34,807 nt of DNA from positions 1 to 34,807 of the forward strand of contig DTTO01000032.1 in the NCBI GenBank assembly GCA_012964665.1, read 5' to 3'. Shown piece after piece: positions 27,007 through 34,807 of the stretch; the stretch's first letter is position 1, and each line of letters opens with the position of its first letter. A model generated the notes under the pieces. The model did no database searches and had not been told where the DNA came from. It saw only the letters and a list, made by a program, of their open reading frames with translations. The position numbers were made by a program, and so were the translations under genes. Source of the DNA: Fidelibacterota bacterium (GTDB lineage Bacteria; Fidelibacterota; Marinisomatia; Marinisomatales; TCS55).

Positions 27007-28092
27007 ATGAATATCATTATTTCCGGAGGTGGCACAGGCGGCCATCTCTTCCCTGCCCTGGCGATTGGCGATGAAATTAAGAGGCGATATCCCGATGCCA
27101 ATATCCATTATATTGGATCGAAATTCGGAATTGAAAAGGATGTGCTTCCGGTAAAAAATGTAAACCATTCCCTGCTACCAATCCGTGGCTTACAACGCAC
27201 GATTAATCTGGAAGGGATTGGAAAAAATTTGCTTCTTCCCGGGCGCCTGATGTCATCCATATCAATAATAAAAAGCCTGTTTAGGGAAATCAATCCCGAT
27301 CTAGTAATTGGAACCGGCGGCTATGCCTGTGCTTTACCCTTAAGGGAGGCAATCAGAAAAAAAGTCCCAACCCTAATCCAGGAACAGAATTCTTATCCCG
27401 GTGTTACTACGCGCTGGTTTGCCGATAAAGCCAATACAGTGTGTATCGCCTTTGAAGAAGCACAATCATATGTAAAAAAAAAGTGCGTTTTAGTAGGTAA
27501 TCCGGTGAGAAAAGAAATTAACAGCGGCAATCGTGAAGCAGGTCTAAAACAATTTGGACTCGACCTGGATAAAAAAACACTGTTTTTATTTGGGGGTAGC
27601 CAGGGATCCCTTGCACTAAACCAGGCCATGGAAAAAATGATTTCATCTTTATCTATTTCCAATACCCAGGTTATCTGGCAGACTGGAAAGAATCACCACA
27701 GCAATTATTCCCATCACGAAAGTGAAATATGCAAAGTGTTACCCTTCATCGATGATATGGCTAATGCCTATGCCGCCAGTGACTTGGTCTTAAGCCGTTC
27801 TGGTGCCATTACCTGCTCGGAATTGACTGTGTGCGGAAAACCATCCATTTTGGTGCCTTTTCCTGCCGCAGCTGCAGACCACCAAACCAAAAATGCAGAC
27901 GCCCTGGCCAAACATGGCGCCGCAGCTCTTATTGCTGAAAAAGATTTAATCCCGGAAAAAGTAGCTGCGCTTATCCAAAGCCTTTTAGATCAGAAAAACC
28001 AATTAATAGAAATGGCTGCCGCCAGCCTAAAACTAGGAAGATTCGATGCTACATCCAAAATTGTGGATCTTGCCATGGAGCTGATATTGTGA
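27007..28092 (+). CDS. murG: UDP-GlcNAc:lipid I GlcNAc transferase MurG
   Basis: MurG makes lipid II on the cytoplasmic face of the membrane. The start used is ATG 27007, giving 361 residues beginning MNIIISGGGTGGHLFPALA, the canonical MurG N-terminus. An ATG at 26995 would add four residues and overlap ftsW. Other signatures are VIGTGGYACALP, LIQEQNSYPG, GGSQGSLALN, the SRSGAITCSEL donor-binding motif and PFPAAAADHQTKNA. The stop overlaps the murC start by one base. Confidence 0.95.
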   Translation: MNIIISGGGTGGHLFPALAIGDEIKRRYPDANIHYIGSKFGIEKDVLPVKNVNHSLLPIRGLQRTINLEGIGKNLLLPGRLMSSISIIKSLFREINPDLVIGTGGYACALPLREAIRKKVPTLIQEQNSYPGVTTRWFADKANTVCIAFEEAQSYVKKKCVLVGNPVRKEINSGNREAGLKQFGLDLDKKTLFLFGGSQGSLALNQAMEKMISSLSISNTQVIWQTGKNHHSNYSHHESEICKVLPFIDDMANAYAASDLVLSRSGAITCSELTVCGKPSILVPFPAAAADHQTKNADALAKHGAAALIAEKDLIPEKVAALIQSLLDQKNQLIEMAAASLKLGRFDATSKIVDLAMELIL

Positions 28093-29480
28093 TGTTCCGA
28101 AAAGTAAATAAAGTTCATTTTGTTGGTATTGGTGGCATCGGCATGAGCGGAATCGCAGAACTACTTTTAAACCTCGGGTTTTCTATCAGCGGTTCTGATT
28201 TAAATGATTCTGAAATTATCCGGAATTTGAGATCCAAGGGCGCCATGATTTTTGAAGGTCACCATGCCAAAAACTTGGGTGACTGTGAAGTTTTGGTCTA
28301 TTCTAGTGCTGTACCGGAAGATAATCCGGAGCTGATTGCGGCCAGAGAAAAAAAGGTTCCCATTATTAAACGAGCTGAAATGCTGGGCGAATTAATTGCC
28401 CTAAAGCAAACCAGTATAGGAGTTGGAGGTACCCATGGAAAAACATCCACTTCATCAATGATAGGTGCCTTATTATCTCATGCACAGTTGGATCCGACCT
28501 TGGTGGTAGGCGGACTAGTGAAAAATATTGATACCAACTCGCAACTTGGTTCTGGCGATTTAATTGTGGTAGAAGCCGATGAGTATGACAAAAGCTTTCT
28601 TCAGCTAAAGCCTACCATTTCTGTAATCACCAATATTGAACAGGAACATATGGATTGTTACGATGACCTGGAGGATTTGCATAACTCCTTTGCGCAATTT
28701 GCCAATGCAGTTCCATTCTATGGGGTCGTTCTGGCCTGCCTGGACTCATCCGGTGTACAGGATATTATTCCAAAGATCAAACGGCCTGTGATTACATACG
28801 GCCTTACTTCCCAGGCTGATATCAGTGCAAAGAATATTCAATCAAAGGAATCAAAGACCACTTACTCCCTTTATAAACAAAACCAAAAATGCGGTAAGGT
28901 TACTCTCAACGTGCCCGGAAAGCATAACGTACTCAATTCTTTAGCTGCCGCCGCCATCGGCTTTGAAATGGGACTGGATGCCAAAACAATTATTGATGGG
29001 ATTGGTAGCTATGGGGGAGTTCGCCGCCGATTCGAAATCAAGGGCATCGCCGGTGATGTGATGGTGGTGGATGACTATGCCCACCATCCGACGGAAGTAT
29101 CTGCCACCCTACAGGCCGCAAGAGGTGGGTGGGACCGTAGAATTATTGCTGTTTTTCAGCCTCACTTATTTTCGCGAACAAAATCATTTTATAAGGAATT
29201 CGCAGCTGCTTTCATGGATAGCGATGTTTTAATCGTCACAGATATCTACCCGGCCCGTGAAAAACCAATCAAAGGTATAACTGGCAAACTCGTTTTTAAT
29301 GCTGCTCGCTCCACCGGCCATAAAAATGCCCACTATATTCCTGATTTGAAAGATTTACAGACTACCCTAGATGGTATAATCCAGGAAAATGATATGGTGA
29401 TTACTATCGGCGCTGGAACAATTTGGCGCTACGCCCAGTCTTATTTTGATCACTTAATTAGTCAGGAGGCGGCAGCCTGA
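28092..29480 (+). CDS. murC: UDP-MurNAc:L-alanine ligase
   Basis: The first Mur ligase. With ATG 28092 it has 462 residues beginning MFRKVNKVHFVGIGGIGMSG. A GTG three bases earlier in GTGA overlap is possible. Visible are the N-terminal GIGGIGMSGIAE motif, the ATP loop GGTHGKTSTS, VEADEYDKSF, ITNIEQEHMD and DDYAHHPTEV with AVFQPHLFSRT in the C-terminal domain. It overlaps murG by one base. The preceding ligases follow in the unusual but common murG-murC order. Confidence 0.96.
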   Translation: MFRKVNKVHFVGIGGIGMSGIAELLLNLGFSISGSDLNDSEIIRNLRSKGAMIFEGHHAKNLGDCEVLVYSSAVPEDNPELIAAREKKVPIIKRAEMLGELIALKQTSIGVGGTHGKTSTSSMIGALLSHAQLDPTLVVGGLVKNIDTNSQLGSGDLIVVEADEYDKSFLQLKPTISVITNIEQEHMDCYDDLEDLHNSFAQFANAVPFYGVVLACLDSSGVQDIIPKIKRPVITYGLTSQADISAKNIQSKESKTTYSLYKQNQKCGKVTLNVPGKHNVLNSLAAAAIGFEMGLDAKTIIDGIGSYGGVRRRFEIKGIAGDVMVVDDYAHHPTEVSATLQAARGGWDRRIIAVFQPHLFSRTKSFYKEFAAAFMDSDVLIVTDIYPAREKPIKGITGKLVFNAARSTGHKNAHYIPDLKDLQTTLDGIIQENDMVITIGAGTIWRYAQSYFDHLISQEAAA

Positions 29481-29490
29481 GGTGGATCCT

Positions 29491-30399
29491 ATGGAAACAT
29501 TAAGCACCATGACAAAAGGATCTTTCTTAAAAGATGAAGCAATGGCAAAACACACATCCTATGGGATCGGCGGTCCAGCCAAAGCATATATAACGCCTCG
29601 GGATAAAGATGATTTGAGCCAGATACTGCAATTTGCTAATCAACACGGCATTGCAACATATTTTGTTGGATCGGGGTCCAATTTACTGGTAGCAGATGAA
29701 GGTATTGACGGGTTGGTCATTACACTGGGTAAATCCTTAAAGCGTCTGGAAATCACAGGTACAACCGTATTTGCAGAATCAGGTGTTATGCTTGGAAAAA
29801 TGGTCAAGGAATGCATTAGTCGTAACTTGTCTGGCGTGGAAAGTATGATCGGCGTTCCCGGTACACTAGGTGGTGCTCTGGTAATGAATGCTGGTGCATT
29901 CGGCGGAGAAATTTCTAACTACTTAAAACATGTCACGGTAATGAAAATGAATGGGCAGGAAAAACAATACCAGCCCGGTGATATTTCTTTCAGCTATCGC
30001 CACTCGACCTTCCCTGATGATGAAATTGTCATCAGCGCTGAATTTGAGCTCATTCAAAGTGATAAAAAAACGGTCCAGGAAAAACGTTCCGTGGCCAGTG
30101 GAGGACGCAAAGCTACCCAACCATTAAAATTTCGTTCAGCCGGAAGTATTTTCAAAAATCCCGAAGAAGGTGCGGCAGGATATTATATTGACCAGGTAGG
30201 TCTGAAAGGAACAAAAGTCGGGGATGCGGAGATTTCACCAATTCATGCCAATTTTTTTGTGAACCATGGCGGGGCAAAAGCCAGTGATGTGGTGACTCTC
30301 ATTCGTCTGGCTAGGAAAATGGTCCAGGAAAAATTTGGAATCATGCTTGATTTGGAGGTAAAACCACTGGGATTTAAACCGGGCACATTTGACATATGA
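29491..30399 (+). CDS. murB: UDP-N-acetylenolpyruvoylglucosamine reductase MurB
   Basis: MurB reduces UDP-GlcNAc-enolpyruvate to UDP-MurNAc with FAD and NADPH. I use ATG 29491 (302 residues, METLSTMTKG), preceded by AGGTGG five bases upstream; a GTG at 29482 would add three residues. Family features are HTSYGIGGPA, VGSGSNLLVADEG, GVPGTLGGALVMNAGAFGGE, SYRHS and the active-site serine in AGSIFKNP, with the HANFFVNHG of type II MurB. The ATG of ftsQ overlaps its stop (ATGA). Confidence 0.95.
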   Translation: METLSTMTKGSFLKDEAMAKHTSYGIGGPAKAYITPRDKDDLSQILQFANQHGIATYFVGSGSNLLVADEGIDGLVITLGKSLKRLEITGTTVFAESGVMLGKMVKECISRNLSGVESMIGVPGTLGGALVMNAGAFGGEISNYLKHVTVMKMNGQEKQYQPGDISFSYRHSTFPDDEIVISAEFELIQSDKKTVQEKRSVASGGRKATQPLKFRSAGSIFKNPEEGAAGYYIDQVGLKGTKVGDAEISPIHANFFVNHGGAKASDVVTLIRLARKMVQEKFGIMLDLEVKPLGFKPGTFDI

Positions 30400-31157
30400 T
30401 TAAAATGCATAAACCAAAGATTCCGTTAAGACAAGTCATCGGCATTGGTCTTTCTTTGATGTTTGTTTTGACCCTTTGGGGCGCAAACCGCTGGGCAAAC
30501 TACCGCCATATATTCGAGGTAAAGGAAATCGCCATCAGCGGGTATAAAATATTAGATAAAAAAGATTACCAAGAAATCGTCGACCAGTTTGATATCAGAT
30601 CAATCCATGATGTTAAAATGAAAAAAATTGCTGAAACTATCGAAGCCAACCCTTTTGTGAAGGCTGCCCGGGTTAGCCGCCGTTTTCCCAATCAAATAAC
30701 CATCAATATTGTGGAACGCAAACCGTTGGCAATTTTAAATATGGATTCATTTTTTATGCTGGATGGGGAAGCAGTTGTGCTCCCTGACCACGAATACAGC
30801 CAGAACACCCTGGTCCCTATTTTATCCGGTTTTAATACGGCCTTGGATCTCTATCCAGAGGGGGAGCAAACCTATTCGATAAAAGTAAAGGAAGCAGTGA
30901 GTATTTTGAACAAACTCGCCAGCGGGTACTCTACACTGTATGAGAATATTTCTGAATTAACGCTGAATAGTCATGAAGAATATGTTATCATTTTAACAGA
31001 CCGGCCAACCAGGGTCATCCTTGGGAAAGATGATATTTTTTCCAAACTGAACATTTTGAAAAATTTTGAAGAAGCTTTAGGACAACGACAGCTAACGGAT
31101 TACCGTTTGATCGATATGCGGTATAAAAAACAACTGGTTGCACGGGAGTGGTCATGA
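30396..31157 (+). CDS. ftsQ: Cell division protein FtsQ
   Basis: A 253-residue bitopic protein with a short cytoplasmic tail, a membrane helix (about 14-31), then a POTRA domain (about 40-108, FEVKEIAISGYKIL through FPNQITINIVERKPLAIL) and an FtsQ-type beta domain. FtsQ recruits FtsB/FtsL and regulates septal synthesis. The POTRA fold and its place before ftsA make the call firm despite weak sequence conservation. It overlaps murB and ftsA by 4 nt each. Confidence 0.9.
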   Translation: MIKMHKPKIPLRQVIGIGLSLMFVLTLWGANRWANYRHIFEVKEIAISGYKILDKKDYQEIVDQFDIRSIHDVKMKKIAETIEANPFVKAARVSRRFPNQITINIVERKPLAILNMDSFFMLDGEAVVLPDHEYSQNTLVPILSGFNTALDLYPEGEQTYSIKVKEAVSILNKLASGYSTLYENISELTLNSHEEYVIILTDRPTRVILGKDDIFSKLNILKNFEEALGQRQLTDYRLIDMRYKKQLVAREWS

Positions 31158-32425
31158 TTCGTTCCAATCGTAATAGTGAAAAATATATCCAGGCTGGTCT
31201 GGATGTGGGCTCGGATAAAATCTGCTGTGCCATAATAGAAGTTGATTCCAAATCCAACATAGTCAAGTTGCTTGGTATCGGCACCTCTCCCGCTACGGGA
31301 ATCAAAAAAGGATCCATCACCCATCGGGACCAGCTCATCGATGAAATGGACAACGCCTTGCAGGAAGCGCAGACAATGGCAGATCTGATTGTGGAAAAAC
31401 TGTCTCTTGGGATTTCCGGCAGTCACATAAGGGGCATCAATACCCAGGGCGCTATTGCCATTGGGAATAACAATGGTTCTAATGTACCGATTCAGCATGA
31501 AATCACTGATGGGGACGTTCACCGTGTTCTGGATTTGGCCAAAGCTGTTTCCCTCCCGGTGGACCGGGATATACTCCATGTACTGCCCCAGGAATATGTA
31601 ATAGATACCATGGATTCCATTAAGGATCCGGTTGGACTGACCGGCCGGCGTTTGGAAGCCAGGGTCCATTTGATCACTGTTGCTACCACCGCAGCAACCA
31701 ACCTGGCTAGCTGCGCCGAAGAGCTGGGTGTGGATGTGGACGGTATTGTCTACCAGGGGCTTGCATCCAGCATTGCAACGTTAAGCGATGATGAAAAGAA
31801 TTTAGGTGTGATCTGCGTGGATATTGGCGCCACGACTACCGATATTATTGTATATCATGAAGGTGGAATCCGACATACGGCAACACTCGAAATTGGTGCT
31901 GCCAGCATCACCAACGATATTGCCGTTATGCTCCAGGTCGGTATAGGAGATGCGGAAAAAATTAAACAAACCTATGGATCCGCAAAAGCATCCATGTCTT
32001 CCCCTGATCTGGACTTTGAATTACCGGCCCAGAACGGGCAAATCAAACGCAAAGTGTCCGAGCATGAATTATCCCGCTACGTGGAAGCACGGATGGTTGA
32101 AATCCTTCAGCTGATCATGCGGGAAGTATCCCGGGCGGATATCAAAGAAAAATTAACCTATGGGATGGTATTAACCGGTGGCGGATCGGAGCTTAAAAAC
32201 CTCGTTGGCCTGGCCCAGGAAACCATCAACATGCCTGTTAGAGTTGGACACCCTGTCAACTTAAGCGGTGCAGTAGATGTGGCCTCCCGCCCCATCTATG
32301 CAAGCGCCATCGGCCTGGCGCAATGGAAAATATTCGGCGAAGACCTGTCCCTGATTCAAAAAACAGGGAATACTTTTAAAGGTGCCATGGAGAAATTTAA
32401 AAAACTGGTGAAAGAATTTTTTTAA
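31154..32425 (+). CDS. ftsA: Cell division protein FtsA
   Basis: The actin-like membrane tether for FtsZ. The start at ATG 31154 (MIRSNRNSEKY, 423 residues) overlaps the ftsQ stop (ATGA) and has GGGAG six bases before it; an in-frame GTG lies two codons upstream. Visible are the phosphate-1 motif AGLDVGSDKICC, the SHM-type 1C domain, the phosphate-2 motif VDIGATTTDIIVY and the adenosine motif VLTGGGSELKNL. The C-terminal EKFKKLVKEFF is amphipathic and suits the membrane-targeting helix. ftsZ follows after 51 bases. Confidence 0.95.
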   Translation: MIRSNRNSEKYIQAGLDVGSDKICCAIIEVDSKSNIVKLLGIGTSPATGIKKGSITHRDQLIDEMDNALQEAQTMADLIVEKLSLGISGSHIRGINTQGAIAIGNNNGSNVPIQHEITDGDVHRVLDLAKAVSLPVDRDILHVLPQEYVIDTMDSIKDPVGLTGRRLEARVHLITVATTAATNLASCAEELGVDVDGIVYQGLASSIATLSDDEKNLGVICVDIGATTTDIIVYHEGGIRHTATLEIGAASITNDIAVMLQVGIGDAEKIKQTYGSAKASMSSPDLDFELPAQNGQIKRKVSEHELSRYVEARMVEILQLIMREVSRADIKEKLTYGMVLTGGGSELKNLVGLAQETINMPVRVGHPVNLSGAVDVASRPIYASAIGLAQWKIFGEDLSLIQKTGNTFKGAMEKFKKLVKEFF

Positions 32426-32464
32426 TAAACCAAATTTGAAAACACATACCAAGGAATCAAGAAA

Positions 32465-32470
32465 AGGAGA
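32465..32470 (+). promoter_or_regulatory. Strong Shine-Dalgarno of ftsZ
   Basis: AGGAGA six bases before the ftsZ ATG (32477) is the best ribosome binding site in the cluster; most others rely on overlap coupling. The 51-base gap before ftsZ is the largest inside the dcw run after mraZ. Confidence 0.7.
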
Positions 32471-32476
32471 AACGCT

Positions 32477-33679
32477 ATGCTATTCGAATTCGATAATCTA
32501 GCGGAGCAAAAAGCAAACCTAAAACTTATCGGTGTTGGCGGTGCAGGCGGTAATGCTGTCAACCGTATGATCCAGGCCGGGATGGGCGGTGTCGATTTTA
32601 TCGTCATCAACACCGACGCCCAGGACTTAGATAACAATGCTGCTGAACATAAAATTCAGATTGGTAAAAACCTCACCAAGGGATTGGGTGCGGGGGCCCG
32701 CTCTGAAATCGGAAAGGACGCCATGGAATCAGACCTGGAAGCGGTCAAATCCATGCTGGAAGGTGCCGATATGGTCTTTATTACTGCCGGTATGGGTGGT
32801 GGAACCGGGACCGGTGCGGCACCCGTGGTAGCGCAGCTGGCTCGAGAATTGGGTATCCTGACAGTTGGTATTGTTACGCTGCCCTTCAATTTTGAAGGCC
32901 CCAAACGAATGAACCGCGGTCTGGCCGGTATAACCGAACTGCAAAAGGCATGTGATACGGTTATCAACATCCCCAACCAAAAACTCATGTCCATTGTGGA
33001 CAAGAGCACCACGGTTGTGGAAGCGTTTAAACTTGCAGATACGATTTTACTTCATGCTTCCAAGGGCATTTCTGATCTGATCAACGTACACGGGCTGATC
33101 AACTTAGATTTTGCCGATGTAGAAACAATCATGAAAAACATGGGCGCTGCAGTGATGGGAACTGGTACAGCTTCGGGCGAAGAAAGGGCCGTGTTGGCAG
33201 CACAGCAGGCCATCTCCAGCCCACTACTGGACAATGCATCTATTTCAGGTGCACAGGGCGTTCTGGTGAATATTACCGGCGGCGCGGACCTCACATTGAT
33301 GGAAATTGATGAGGCCACCTCGATCATTTTTGAAGAAGCAGGCAAAGATGCAAATATCATTTTTGGTGCTGTAATTGATCCGGCTCTGACTGAAGAAATC
33401 CTGGTTACCGTAATTGCCACAGGGTTTCATAGAAAAGCGATTGTCGAAGAAATCCACAGGCCGCAAGCGCAGCAAAAAGGGGTGACACCTACCCAAACCC
33501 GTGTACTGGCTGAACAGGAAAATGTGCCACTACATCAAAAAGAGCCCGAGGAAGAAGTAGCCCCTCAACAACCGACGCTGGAAAAAGCAAAGTCGCCCTT
33601 GTTTTTTGATGATACCGATCCTCCCATATACGGGAATGATCTGGAAGTTCCAGCCTTTATTCGTCGGCAGCACGATTAA
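32477..33679 (+). CDS. ftsZ: Cell division GTPase FtsZ
   Basis: The tubulin homologue that forms the Z ring. At 400 residues it is complete. The N-terminal [13 protein letters not shown], the tubulin signature GGGTGTG (107-113) and the T7 loop [11 protein letters not shown] are all present. A variable linker (about 318-385, rich in Q, E and P) leads to the conserved C-terminal peptide [10 protein letters not shown] (389-398), which binds FtsA. It is the last gene of the cluster and ends ahead of a strong terminator. Confidence 0.98.
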   Translation: MLFEFDNLAEQKANLKLIGVGGAGGNAVNRMIQAGMGGVDFIVINTDAQDLDNNAAEHKIQIGKNLTKGLGAGARSEIGKDAMESDLEAVKSMLEGADMVFITAGMGGGTGTGAAPVVAQLARELGILTVGIVTLPFNFEGPKRMNRGLAGITELQKACDTVINIPNQKLMSIVDKSTTVVEAFKLADTILLHASKGISDLINVHGLINLDFADVETIMKNMGAAVMGTGTASGEERAVLAAQQAISSPLLDNASISGAQGVLVNITGGADLTLMEIDEATSIIFEEAGKDANIIFGAVIDPALTEEILVTVIATGFHRKAIVEEIHRPQAQQKGVTPTQTRVLAEQENVPLHQKEPEEEVAPQQPTLEKAKSPLFFDDTDPPIYGNDLEVPAFIRRQHD

Positions 33680-33687
33680 TTTATAAT

Positions 33688-33722
33688 AAAAAAGCCCTCT
33701 ACCTTTCGGCAGAGGGCTTTTT
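33688..33722. terminator. Bidirectional intrinsic terminator between ftsZ and rpmB
   Basis: AAAAAAGCCCTCT and AGAGGGCTTTTT form a near-perfect stem around a short loop (stem arms 33688-33700 and 33711-33722), with a T run on each strand. It stops the dcw transcript on plus and the rpmB transcript on minus, since the two genes converge here. Confidence 0.92.
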
Positions 33723-33749
33723 CTATAAAAGAACCGTTAATAGTAAAAA

Positions 33750-33986
33750 TTAAACTTTTTTACCGCTCGCTCGCATTTTATTTACAACCTTACGGATACC
33801 GATCTTATCAATCAGCCGTAAACCCTGCGTGGAGACATTCAGTGTAATCCAGCGTTTTTCATCCGCCAGCCAAAATCTTTTCTTCTGCAGGTTAATATCA
33901 AAACGCCGACGGGATTTATTGTGCGCATGACTCACCTTATTCCCGAACATGGGTTTTCTTCCTGTTACGTCACAGACTCTACTCAT
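33750..33986 (-). CDS. rpmB: 50S ribosomal protein bL28
   Basis: A 78-residue basic protein beginning [23 protein letters not shown], the classical bL28 start, and containing [13 protein letters not shown] and the C-terminal [12 protein letters not shown]. The usual length is 60-80 residues. AGGA lies six bases before the ATG. It is read against ftsZ and shares its terminator. Only one N-terminal cysteine is seen, so the zinc-binding CxxC of some L28 forms is absent. A weak promoter-like TTGAAT/TAAACT pair (minus strand) falls in the 97-base gap upstream. Confidence 0.96.
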   Translation of the reverse strand: MSRVCDVTGRKPMFGNKVSHAHNKSRRRFDINLQKKRFWLADEKRWITLNVSTQGLRLIDKIGIRKVVNKMRASGKKV

Positions 33987-34083
33987 AATTTCCTAAAGTA
34001 TTGTTTTACTCTCTAAAAAAGTCGATGAGTTTAAAGCATTTAAAATCTGAATTCAAATAAATATATATTCTAAAAACTGCCGA

Positions 34084-34807
34084 TTATTTCAGCAGCACCA
34101 TTTTCTTTGTTTTCACAAAGTCTCTTGTTTGGATCTGGTAAAAGTAAATACCTGCCGCTACCGGTGACCCGAACTGATTACGGGTATTCCAGATGACAGT
34201 CTGATAACCAGCAGACATGTCCTTACCAACTAAATTGACTATTTCCCGGCCTAAAATATCATAAATCACCAGGTTTACATAGGCGTCCTTAGGTAGATCG
34301 TAATTGATTGTAGTGACTGGATTAAAGGGATTGGGATAGTTCTGTTGCAGGGAAAATTCTTTCGGTACAGGTGTTAGCTCCAGCGCTTCGCTGCCGGCAC
34401 TGAGTACAATATTATCGTCTCCGATAAACTGGTAGGAAAGATTTACAGCAATATCACCTTTTTGTAAATGTTGGATATTAATTCGTACGGGCTTGTTGTT
34501 CACTTCAAAATAGCCTGCTTGGTATACCAAGCTTCCATTGAGTGTATCCACATTAGAGAGAATCAAACCCTCTTCAGCAGTGACCTGTTGATCGGCAGGA
34601 ATAGAAAATTGAATATCCGTTGCCGGATAGTCTAAAATCAGTTCCACCGCTCGCGTACCGCGAGGCGGATTAAATACAATATGATCATTTTCAATCGCTG
34701 CATTTAAGGCTTTACCCTGATTAGCCAGTACTTTGGCCCCTACCTTACCCAATTTGCTCGTGTTCCAATGCCACATGCGCGTGAAAGCCATCATATCCCT
34801 GGCAGTA
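34084..34807 (-). CDS. Secreted protein with type IX secretion C-terminal sorting tail (5' end missing)
   Basis: The frame is open through the window edge beyond the ATG at 34794, so this is the C-terminal part (at least 240 residues) of a larger protein. The first 150 or so residues are beta-rich with no family I recognise. The last 90 carry the tail: FSLQQNYPNPFNPVTTINYD, VNLVIYDILGREIVNLV, WNTRNQFGSPVAAGIYFYQI and a final KKMVLLK. This is the FlgD-like/Por secretion tail used by type IX cargo in Marinimicrobia, Ignavibacteria and Bacteroidetes. PorU in this window would be expected to cleave such a tail. The cargo's own activity lies outside the window. Confidence 0.8.
   Translation of the reverse strand, partial: TARDMMAFTRMWHWNTSKLGKVGAKVLANQGKALNAAIENDHIVFNPPRGTRAVELILDYPATDIQFSIPADQQVTAEEGLILSNVDTLNGSLVYQAGYFEVNNKPVRINIQHLQKGDIAVNLSYQFIGDDNIVLSAGSEALELTPVPKEFSLQQNYPNPFNPVTTINYDLPKDAYVNLVIYDILGREIVNLVGKDMSAGYQTVIWNTRNQFGSPVAAGIYFYQIQTRDFVKTKKMVLLK

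Noticed and set aside
290-34083. Selenoprotein with in-frame TGA using the tRNA-Sec
   Set aside because: Every recognised gene ends at its family's usual length, and no two same-frame segments separated by TGA show continued homology.
1-34807. CRISPR arrays, insertion sequences, phage genes, rRNA, long tandem repeats
   Set aside because: None seen on reading both strands; gene content is core chromosome throughout.

Overview
The window looks like chromosomal core DNA of a Gram-negative, AT-rich bacterium of the Fibrobacteres-Chlorobi-Bacteroidetes side of the tree, most likely Candidatus Marinimicrobia (SAR406) or a close relative. This assignment is inferred from protein character, not from a search. 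The clues are a PorU-like C25 sortase and a second protein ending in an NYPNPFNP-type secretion tail (type IX secretion), a short Bacteroidetes-like primary sigma factor, a mitochondrial-type aconitase, a LapA/LapB-like pair (outer membrane/LPS), and a MurE with the DNPR motif of meso-diaminopimelate enzymes.

Layout: bases 1-11287 are read on the minus strand as one tightly packed run. In transcription order it holds aconitase, serA, a FAD-dependent oxidoreductase, a 54-residue membrane protein, a coiled-coil protein, an RpoD-type sigma factor, an M23 endopeptidase homologue, miaB, lapA, a lapB-like TPR protein and a TPR-SPOR protein. It ends with a selenocysteine tRNA (anticodon TCA) and a lysine-rich small protein cut by the window edge. 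An intergenic gap of about 195 bp (11288-11482) separates this run from the plus-strand block.

The plus-strand block starts with porU and maf (4-nt overlap) and a RodZ-like helix-turn-helix membrane protein. It continues as a complete, essentially gapless division and cell wall (dcw) cluster: mraZ, rsmH, ftsL, ftsI, murE, murF, mraY, murD, ftsW, murG, murC, murB, ftsQ, ftsA, ftsZ (16.9-33.7 kb). No ddl is present. Most junctions overlap by 1-11 nt, which points to translational coupling along one transcript. A TTGACA/TAGATT promoter lies upstream of mraZ and is overlapped by TGGGN boxes, consistent with MraZ autorepression. ftsZ has the strongest Shine-Dalgarno sequence seen here and is followed by a clear bidirectional terminator shared with the convergent rpmB.

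The right edge (34084-34807, minus) holds the C-terminal part of a secreted protein with a type IX sorting tail, a plausible client of the PorU encoded 20 kb away. Functionally, the plus block makes lipid II from UDP-MurNAc precursors (MurB, C, D, E, F, MraY, MurG), flips/polymerises and crosslinks it at the septum (FtsW, FtsI, FtsL, FtsQ), and drives constriction (FtsA, FtsZ). The minus block mixes central metabolism, transcription, tRNA modification and envelope maintenance.

I found no mobile element, CRISPR array, rRNA or phage gene, and no convincing previously undescribed system. The items most worth a second look are the selC locus, the LapB-like protein that lacks the rubredoxin cysteines, the uncharacterised FAD enzyme with its overlapping small membrane ORF, and the MraZ-box promoter.
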